Source of the DNA: Byssochlamys sp. IMV 00236
Lineage: Eukaryota > Ascomycota > Eurotiomycetes > Eurotiales > Thermoascaceae
Length of the DNA stretch: 64,000 nt
Direction: 5' to 3'
Assembly (NCBI GenBank): GCA_001931875.2
Contig: MSJH02000830.1
Coordinates: 370,815 to 434,814, forward strand
Shown: positions 56,357 to 64,000 of the stretch, one piece after another
Position numbering within the stretch: position 1 is the first letter of the stretch
How the letters are laid out: each line of letters begins with the position of its first letter
Made by a program: the position numbers and the translations under genes
The notes under the pieces: model-generated
Told to the model about the DNA's origin: nothing
Databases searched by the model: none
The model's input: the letters and a program-made list of their open reading frames with translations, nothing else

Positions 56357-58959
56357 TGTGAATTAGATTTGAGCTGGGGTTAGTGGATAAGAAGAGTGAC
56401 TGCTGAAGATCGATAACAGATGTCGAGATCGAAGAGGATCGGTGGAGTTGTTGGATGGCAGAAGCAAAAGGTCAGTCTGAAGACGGAAGGGGAGGGCCAG
56501 GACCGCGGGGCAGCGCGATTTATAGGGCAGCGGGTGTTGACACAGGATCACTCACACCCGTCAGTTTCCAACAGAGCACGCGCCGGACCCCGGGGCCCCC
56601 CTCAACAGTTCGGTCGTGGCTCGTTAGATTAGACAGAAAATGGGAATGAATGATATTGTCCGTGCTTCTTCCCCTGGTTCACGTTCTGTTTTTCCTTTTC
56701 CGTATTCGCAACTGCTATCCAGTTACGCGTTCCTCTTAACCTACGCTGTGAGCTATAGCTCCTCTACTTAGTCCATGCTCCCGCCTCGAGCCGTCGAGAT
56801 GCACTCGTATCCAACACACACCATCCGTCCACATTCCCATCAATTATAATATTCTTCACAATTAATCCATTGGCAGATTAACCTACCATTTATCTAAAAC
56901 CCCACGAATTAGTTATACTCAATCTGTACCGCGCAGCGTACAGCCCTTGCAACCTTGTCAACAAGCCATCCGAAGCCAGCCCATCTTTCTCACTCTGCCA
57001 ACTCATCAGGGGGCCAGCACTTTAGTTGCCATTCCCCCTTCGAAACGGAGTTTAAAAAATCCCGTTTCATCTTTCCAGAGGCAGACATCCATTTCTCTCT
57101 CTCTTTTTTTTTTCCCGTGTGTGTATGCCTACGGAGGACGAGAGGGAAGGATTTGGATCACTGCCTGGTTTTCTATCTTTTCCCCCATCCATGGATCCAT
57201 AGATACATATCCGCGTGACCCTCATCCCGTAGTATTTCGAAAAAGAAAGCAGCTGATTCGATCTTCGCTTAACTTTTGTACTTTATTATTATTCCGGATC
57301 CAGAAGATCATGAGTAAGTAGGTAAGTAAGTATATTTATTCGTTCGGGTGGCTGTGTGGAGCTTTCATGATCGTGTTCGTGTCATGTGGCCGGCTATATA
57401 TATTTATTTAACTACTTCTATCTACTTTTACTCCACCATACTTTGGAGCACTTCGCGCCCATTTCCCATTACACGCGGAAACAATCCTCATTGGACAGAA
57501 AGAGGAAAAGATAATAAGCTAGAATGAGAAATTGACAGGTCAACTGAGGGATAATAATCAAGCCAAGTGCCTCTGGGAGTCTGGGAGGAATGCTTGGCTA
57601 CTTATCTCTCTTCCCTACTTACCGAGTACGTAGTAACTATTATTACATACATAGTAGAGTTACAATTCCAAGTCTGTGCTTTGCTTGCTTGTTTCATGCA
57701 GGATCAAAAGCAGCTATACCTGCAGAGTTGGAAGGACTTAAATGACAAGGAAAGGAGCTACTCTAGGTAAATAAGCGGAGCCAGCCAGCTATGTTGCGTG
57801 CTGCGCGTCGTGACTCGTGAAAGAGGGACGGGGGCAGAGAGGTATATTAGCAGTGAAGTAAATAAAATAGAGTATGAATTACCCAGTAGTTAGGTAGTGC
57901 TAGCTATTTCAACATCAACCGCCAACGCATACTTAAGAGGGCTGAACGCGCTGATTTGGCAGCGTGGAATTACCTTCCCTCTATCGAGTTGATTTCTTTG
58001 ACCTTTACTTCCCCTGGAAACTAACTATTTGATTTATCGATAACGTAACTGGGCGTCGGCGATAACTAGAGACTTGATTTTAGCTTGGGGCGAAGAGCAG
58101 CTCCGGGGGGCTGCAGGTGGACCGCTTCTGGTGCAGAAAAGGGTGATCTGATCTGATCGTGCTTCCCTTCCCGTGATCCGATTCCTCAAATCAAGCACCA
58201 CGCATCATCGATCTAGTAAGCAAATCATCGCTGATTTCCACGCCCTTGGGTCGCATATTATGTCGTAGACACTAATATCCAGTCTATTATGGTGTGTTTG
58301 TATTATCTTAGATCTATTTGAGTACCCCGATATGTATTTCATTTCATGATCCGTAGTTCTAGAACTGTTGTGGAGACTTCATTGGGGAAGGGAAGTATAT
58401 GGATGCTTTCGATGCATGACAGGTTCGGTTGCTGCCACTTTTGAATTTGGATACTCCACCACGATCGAGGGCAGCATAAAGCCTATTTTCTGATGAAATC
58501 GATACTGGAGAATTTAATAAAGGGGGTTAAATGAGGTATAATTCTTTATGTGCTATAAGATCACGCCTCGAGTTGCTGATCAGAGCCGCGTATGGTTGCT
58601 GATCCTAGACGCAAATCAAGTCCGGGGCCTTTAATTTTTGCAGGAGGGCTCATTTGGACAGTATAGCATGAATTAAATATCGACTCTGTGTACATTTTCC
58701 ATCGTGTAGAGAATAAGTTGCACATGCTCTGCATGTCCACTGCGACGCGCAGCTGTCGGATCCGATCCGCAAGCGTCGTTCTCTAGCTCAAACGAAAATC
58801 ATCCGACCGCACGCAATTAAACAGAACGCCAGTCCCAACCGCTATGCATCAAACCTATATGGCGAATTTTGGCCATCGTAATATTTTTTTTTGGTTTGGC
58901 TTTTATCGCCCCGTTGGTATCATCTTTGGTCTTTTGTAGTTGGAAATCTTGCGAACAGC
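56357..58959. other. Gene-free tract, 2.6 kb
   Basis: H1 promoter, then mostly AT-rich sequence, then the FEN1 3' flank. Only short frames lacking families were seen. A GTAAGTAGGTAAGTAAGTA stretch at 57313-57331 is simple-sequence. Confidence 0.55.
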
Positions 58960-60441
58960 TTAAGCTGTGCCTCGAGGCTTGGCCTTGGCCTCCCTCTTAG
59001 CCTTGGCTTCTTCCTTCTTGCGCTTCTTCTGCTCCTCGAGCTTTTCCTCGTGTTTGCGCTTCAGGTTTGCCTTTTCCTCATCTGTACGAGCAACGGGCTT
59101 GAAGAAACCCTCTAGACGTGACTGTTGTGCCGTCTTCAGATTCTTCTGCAGCTTAGCGGCAGCGTTGCGGACCCGGTCTTCGCTGAAGCCCTTGTCCTTC
59201 ACTAGGAAGTCGACCAGACCCTCAACATCCGGGTTTTCCCATTTGAAATCGCAGTCTGGATGATCGGCGGGCCGCACGTCCGGGTGAAGGAAGAGTTCCC
59301 GCGCGTCCTGATAAGGCCAGTCCTCAGGAACAACATACTTCTTCTTGGGGTCCTTCTCGAAACTCTCGAGGACCTTCTCTAGACTGCCATGCTCCCGAAT
59401 CAACTTTAGCGCCGTGTTTGGACCGACTTTCGGGATCGGTTCCAAATAATCACAACCGAGCAAGATACAGAGATCGACGAACTGTGCAAAAAACGTCAGC
59501 GCCTGTGGATTACGGCTGCGTAAAGCAAAGCTTACCTGCTCCCGGGACATATCCATGCCCTCGAGCACGCGCGATAGATGGATCTCCTGGATGGGCTCCT
59601 TTCTCTGTTCACTGAAAGTAAGATGTCGCAGTAAGATTGGCGCTTCAAAGCACAGAGTATCCATATCCTCAGATGCAGCCGCGTAGACTTTTCCCGCTCG
59701 CGCTAGGACCGCACATTGCGCCTCTGCTTCGGTCGGAGCATCGATGTAAGGGATACCCATGAGCTTCAATAGCTTTTTGCACTCTGCATTGTGCTCCCTC
59801 GTGACACGGACTGTCCGTCTCGAGAACTTCTCGATATCTTCAGCCGTACCGGTTTCTTTCGCTTCTTCATGAGCTTCCGTGGCTTCAGCCTTGCGCGCGG
59901 TACGCTTCGCCAGTTCTCCTGACTTGAGTTTGGGCGGCGCGCCATCGAAGACATAAAGTGGCTTTATGCCATTATCGACCATCCGGAGAGTGCGGTAGAA
60001 CATGCCCATCAGATGCGACGTCGTCTCGCCGGTATCGCTCATGAGCTGCTGGCCATCTGAGCGGACAGCGATGAGGAAACTGTAGATACTCATCGACCTG
60101 CTTTCAGTTAGTATATAGGATGCCAATTGTGAATTGTTTCCGTTCGTTTGACACATACGCATCCTACGAGTCGCGGATCTGTTAGCCAGATATTTACCCA
60201 ACAAAGCTTCAAAAGACATAACTTACAATTGCGACCTTCCGGCCGAAATGATTCTTGATTTCACCTGCCTTGATGGCATCTGGCGCGTTCTCCGCGATGA
60301 CTTGGTAAAGATCTGGCGGCTCGTGTTAGCGTCTTCTGACCTCATCAGCAAACCAGTGGTGGTTTGCGATTCAGGTGGAATGATGCTTGCGGTGAAGAGA
60401 GAGAGAGAGAGAGAGTGTGTGTTCATACGTTTGATACCCAT
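58960..60441 (-). CDS. FEN1: Flap endonuclease 1 (FEN1/Rad27)
   Basis: Five exons (60441-60429, 60312-60227, 60163-60159, 60097-59536, 59481-58960) give 395 aa. The metal ligands fall at canonical FEN1 numbers: Asp34 in VAIDASM, Asp86 in YVFDGAPP, Glu in TEAEAQC, the DMDT loop, and Asp233 in LGCDYLE. This numbering confirms the splice model, including the 5-nt exon 3 (GATGC) that encodes Asp34 and two bases of Ala35. The helix-hairpin-helix [13 protein letters not shown] and the C-terminal PCNA box QSRLEGFF are present, then a Lys/Arg-rich tail. FEN1 removes 5' flaps in Okazaki-fragment maturation and long-patch base excision repair. Intron 4 (59535-59482) is 54 nt with no in-frame stop. Confidence 0.95.
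60159..60163 (-). other. 5-nt microexon of FEN1
   Basis: GATGC is bounded by CTCGTAG (acceptor) and GTATGT (donor), with introns of 63 and 61 nt on its sides. It supplies GAT (Asp34) and GC of Ala35. Skipping it deletes 5 nt and shifts the frame. Confidence 0.85.
60397..60422. repeat. GA/GT microsatellite inside FEN1 intron 1
   Basis: (GA)9-10 followed by (GT)4 on the plus strand, beginning 6 bp inside the first intron on the transcribed strand (ACACAC then CTCTCT). It may vary between strains. Confidence 0.85.
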
Positions 60442-60859
60442 CTTGCCCAACCTGGAAGAATCCCACGATTGCTCAGTCTAGGTTGTAGAAGACAGATGAG
60501 GATGGGTTGGTCGAGACGCGCTCCCAGCTCGAGACCTCACGTCGTCGCGCGCATCCAGGCAGCGTCTATTAAACCCGAAGCGGACTAGCGCCAGACGCGA
60601 TCAACACGTGATGTTCTCCGCGAGCAGCTAAGCCTAACATAACTATTTCTACTCCAGAATTTAAGTAGAGCCGGCTTGCCAAGGCTGCGGCTTCACCCCG
60701 CTCCATGCCGCTAAGCTTCAGGTCTGGCTCTCTGGTCGGGACAATATGAGTCTGCTCTCTTGAGCCTCTCCGGACTGGTCACAACCCCGCTCCTCTCTTG
60801 CAGTGCAAACCGATGTGGATTGTGGCCCTGCAGCAGCGGGGGACGAGCTCTTGACCATC
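60442..60859. other. Bidirectional promoter FEN1 / Zn2Cys6 gene
   Basis: 418 bp between divergent start codons, with an ACACGTGAT word at about 60605-60613 (half of the E-box palindromes seen elsewhere) and an in-frame open stretch upstream of 60860 lacking ATG. Confidence 0.55.
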
Positions 60860-63237
60860 ATGAAGCGCAGTCGCATCCAGTTCGAGCACAATGGAGGAGA
60901 TACCTCGTCCGCCTCTCCTACGAATGGCACCTCTCGTTCAATGTCGGTACATGTTCCGAAGATTTCGCGCAAGATTCGTGCCTGTACAGAATGCAAACGC
61001 CATAAAGTTCGATGTGACATGAAAGCCAATGATGCCATATGTCAGAGATGTCAGCGCATGGGGCTAGAATGCGTGGTCAATAAGAGTCTACAGACGCTTC
61101 TCGATGATGAGGCAGAGTAAGTCGGCTTGACCTTGTTGGAGTGACATATAGTCGATTAGATGAATGTTATCTGACGTATATTGCTTGGTGCAGGTGGAAG
61201 ACGATGATCGAATTGGCCATGACAGATCTGTTGAGGAAAGCTCAATTACCAGAATTATCATACTATCAGGCCGGTGGAGGGACCACGCAGGATCCGTCCA
61301 GATCGAGAGACCGGAAGTTATCAACAGTATCGCCTGGAGATGGTGGAGCGTCCTACCCGACCCACGAGGGGACCGATTCTGCTGGCACAAGTGTGGATGA
61401 AGCCCAGCAGCAAGGTTTCTCAAGTTCACGAGGGCAGCCGCGATATTCCCCCGATCGGGAAGAAACAGGAGCGTCATCGCTAGTAACTGCGCCTATGGGA
61501 AGCCTTTTTGAAGTAACCCAGTTGAGCCGTCCGCGGGCGAACTCCCCGGGATGTCAATATGCGCCGGACCGCGCACTTGTTACAGATTTCATATCGCGTG
61601 GAGTGGTTGATCTGGCAGAAGCTGAGGAGCTGTTTTACTATTTCGACAGGTTATTGAATCACTATCTGTGGGATGGCATCGCTATGCCTCACAAAGACCT
61701 TACCTCGGCCCGAAGATCTTCGTCATTGCTCTCGGCTGCCATCCTCACAGTCACAGCTCTCCATATTCCCAACAAAGAACGTACCTTTGACACGTGCTAC
61801 ACCGAGTTTGCGAAGTTGGCATCGGATTCTATGCTTAGCAGGCATCATACATTTGACGACCTTCGCGCATTGTGCATTGGAGCATTTTGGCTATCAGACG
61901 TCAGTTGGAAACTCTCCGGCTACGCTGTGCGGATTGCTACGGAGCGCAACTTGCATCAGTGCTACCGCAAGGCAGTGCAAGGATCTCCAGAACACCGAGA
62001 ACAGGCCGGTCTGTGGTATCTTCTCTATGTAAGGATTGTGGGAAAGCTATCATGATGTGCGGTGCCATGAATGCTGACTCGTACTAGGTTCTCGAGCATC
62101 ACTTTTCAATTGCTTACGGACGGCCACCGATTATACATGAAGATTCTACCATCACTAACCATGATACATTTACCCGATCCCCGACAGCCACCCAGTCTGA
62201 TATGCGCCTGCATAGCCAGGTTGCCCTGTTTATTGTACTAACTCGAATATATCATGCATTTGGCCCTGACGTTGAACTCGAGGTTGCGGAGGAAGACCTG
62301 CCGAAAATCGAGAAATTCGATGCTGACTTGGAGAACTGGCGAGCAACATGGCTGCCACGTCTTGGTACGTTCAGTCGTCTATTTGGATTGGATATGTTCT
62401 AATTCGGCAATAGGCGACAGTCCATATGTTGGTGCATATCCCCACAAGGCTGTATACTTGCACTACCATTTCTCCCGTCTTACATTGAATTCGCTCGCCT
62501 TGCGCACTTACCAAGCTTCGACATCCACACGGACCATGTCCTCAGAACGTAAGAAGCACGCAAACATTGCCATCAGCTCTGCAATATCGACGCTCAATGT
62601 TGTTCTGGATGAGCCGGACATCCAGAGATCTCTAGTCGGCGTTCCTCTATATTTGCATAGTATGATCACATTTGCTGCTGTCTTCCTCTTGAAGATCGCT
62701 GTCAAAGGCTGTTCAGCCAGCATCCCTGGGTGTCCTGGCCAGCAGAACTCCATTGCGTCTGCTGGGCTGCTCATCGATGTCGCATACGTTGAGAGCCTTG
62801 TTGAGAGGACCGTGAACATGATGATATCCTGCAGTGAACGTGCAAGCGAGCGCCACGTTAGTCACCATATAGCCCGAGGGTTGGGGAAGATGCTCTCTGG
62901 ATTCCGGGAATGGGATAAACGGGACCCTGGTCACCGGCAGCGCAAACAGCTGTCCTGGTCCCAGGAAACACCTTCGCTTTTCAAACCAGTGGCTATACCC
63001 GAGATCCAGACACTTGGAGAACGTGGAACCATCCTTACCCATCCCTCGCCACTATTGGGCATCGCTCCTCTTTCGGCCGAACGAACTAATGGCTCTCAAA
63101 CAGCTCCCTTGGGCGGCCACCAAGGTGGCCTATCCGAGGGCTCTCAAGATCCCATGATGGCTGACCTCTGGGGATTCGACGAAGAGTACTTCCCCACCGG
63201 GGTGTTTGATTTCCTGCAGTCGCAGATGCCCGCATGA
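60860..63237 (+). CDS. Zn(II)2Cys6 fungal transcription factor
   Basis: Four exons (60860-61116, 61194-62028, 62088-62364, 62414-63237) give 730 aa. The binuclear zinc cluster is complete: Cys42, 45, 52, 61, 64 and 71 in ACTECKRHKVRCDMK...CQRCQRMGLEC. NKSLQTLLDDEAEWK follows as linker. A Ser/Gly/Thr-rich region spans 110-220. The middle homology (fungal-specific TF) region contains YYFDRLLNHYLWDGIAMPH, LLSAAILTVTALHIPNK, ALCIGAFWLSDVSWKLSGYA and AYGRPPII. The C-terminus has an acidic/aromatic patch (DLWGFDEEYFPTGVFDFL) that could be an activation domain. Targets are unknown; no catabolic or secondary-metabolite cluster adjoins. An upstream exon before 60860 is possible because the frame stays open, but no ATG is in it. 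Confidence 0.88.
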
Positions 63238-64000
63238 GACATCAAACGTCTGCTCACCTAACTACCGTGAACAACACCGACTCAAATATATACCATGATC
63301 CTGTGGATGCTATAGCACATCGAGCTCACGCAACAGTGCTGAAATCCTCTCTGATCGTCTGAATCTAGAAGGTGTGCATGTAGAGTTAGCATTGTTTCAA
63401 CGCAGAGCTGGACGAACGTAACTAATCTAGAGAAGGACGCGTCTTCTGGAGCATATCGGACAACTCGATTAACTATCCGACCAACCTGCGGCAATTGGAT
63501 TACGGACTCAAGGTCCTCCCCGTTAGGCACGGACCTCGATGGGTCTGTCGCACAGATCTGCGTTATGTGTTTCTCACATAATGCCGCTATCGACGGAACA
63601 GATCTGAAGGAACTTTTGTATGCTGATGATAGATCCAAGAGTGGCTGCCTTCATCTTCACGCTACTATACAGTATCTACAACTTACCGAATCGCAGGCCG
63701 TTCGAATGCTGCTCTGGCACTGGATCTCCCTGACTGCCAGAGACCTTGCCGGCAATAACTGCATTTTGTGACAATAGACAGCTCTCTGGGCAAACTAAAA
63801 TCCCCAGTATCCCCGCTAGTCGGGATTCTAGGAAGGTATAAACACAAAATGAATAATATAATTCTCCGTTTACGACAATCTTGCATTTGATGATTGAATC
63901 ATTTCGCCGATCAGAATAGTCACTCCGACCGCATGCATCGGCAGTTTTAGCTGGATCTCAAACTCGAGGACAGTCTAGTAGAATCTGGCATCTCGAGACA
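63238..64000. other. Right-edge region
   Basis: 3' flank of the Zn2Cys6 gene followed by a tentative minus-strand gene (next entry). Beyond 63886 nothing was recognised before the window ends. Confidence 0.5.
63326..63886 (-). CDS. Tentative small gene, C-terminal part only
   Basis: Hand-joined minus-strand exons 63603-63423 and 63364-63326 encode about 73 residues ending at TGA 63326: SVPSIAALCEKHITQICATD, DLESVIQLPQVGRIVNRVVR, YAPEDASFSRL | IQTIREDFSTVA. The joining intron (58 nt) has GTTACG, GCTAAC and CTAG, like real introns in this window, and the sequence looks amphipathic-helical. A further upstream exon ending at the GTAAGT donor (63687) joins in frame (AAFERPAI | R). Reading it to the ATG at 63886 gives 139 aa, but its N-terminal 45 residues look non-coding, so the true start may lie elsewhere or beyond the window. 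Family not recognised. Confidence 0.35.

Noticed and set aside
1..64000. tRNA, rRNA, CRISPR or transposon content
   Set aside because: No B-box-like tRNA context with a foldable cloverleaf, no terminal inverted repeats or transposase/reverse-transcriptase motifs were found by eye; a tool search could still reveal short remnants.

Overview
The window reads as a gene-rich chromosomal segment of a filamentous ascomycete. Genes lie on both strands and are split by short introns (mostly 50-80 nt) with GTANGT/GTRAGT donors, CTAAC/CTGAC-type branch sites and YAG acceptors. There are no operons, tRNAs, rRNAs or CRISPR arrays, and I could find no intact transposon. Protein resemblances (COP9 subunit 2, Spc34, Avo2, Rho3, linker histone with introns) point to Pezizomycotina, most likely Eurotiales (Aspergillus/Penicillium type). 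That placement is inference; no species is claimed.

Layout, left to right. 0-7 kb, all minus: a SPOUT-type RNA methyltransferase, deoxyribose-phosphate aldolase, a six-exon beta-lactamase-fold transesterase/esterase, and a small selenoprotein-K-like ER membrane protein with Cys in place of Sec. 7.6-13.7 kb: proteasome lid subunit Rpn5 (+), an FSH-type serine hydrolase (-), an unrecognised small gene (+) and ribosomal protein S27 (-). 14-24 kb: choline/ethanolamine phosphotransferase (-), mitochondrial NIPSNAP protein (-), a PNPOx-like flavoprotein (+), LipB/Lip2 octanoyltransferase (+), Rho3 GTPase (-). 25-36 kb: splicing factor Cwc25 (-) divergent from COP9 subunit 2 (+), an otubain deubiquitinase (+), and an Avo2-like TORC2 ankyrin protein (+). 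36-48 kb: a short-chain dehydrogenase (-), Coq1 polyprenyl synthase (-), proteasome lid subunit Rpn3 (-) divergent from DASH subunit Spc34 (+), and TAF12 (+). 49-64 kb: PI4P 5-kinase Mss4 (-), linker histone H1 (-), flap endonuclease FEN1 (-) divergent from a Zn2Cys6 regulator (+), and a tentative small gene near the right edge (-).

The genes do not form one pathway. They are mostly conserved housekeeping functions: protein turnover (Rpn5, Rpn3, CSN2, otubain), chromosome and transcription machinery (H1, TAF12, Spc34, FEN1, Cwc25), lipid and TOR signalling (Mss4, Avo2, Rho3, phosphotransferase) and mitochondrial cofactors (Lip2, Coq1, NIPSNAP). I see no secondary-metabolite cluster and no novel multi-gene system. 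The most unusual content is gene architecture: a 5-nt microexon carrying the catalytic Asp34 codon of FEN1, three consecutive 15-18 nt microexons across the Rho3 effector loop, a 10-nt microexon in the phosphotransferase, an Avo2-like gene whose start codon is split by an intron (AT|G), and an S27 gene whose first coding exon is only ATG. Most gene models were joined by hand and all joins keep the reading frame. Exceptions and doubts are stated in the entries.
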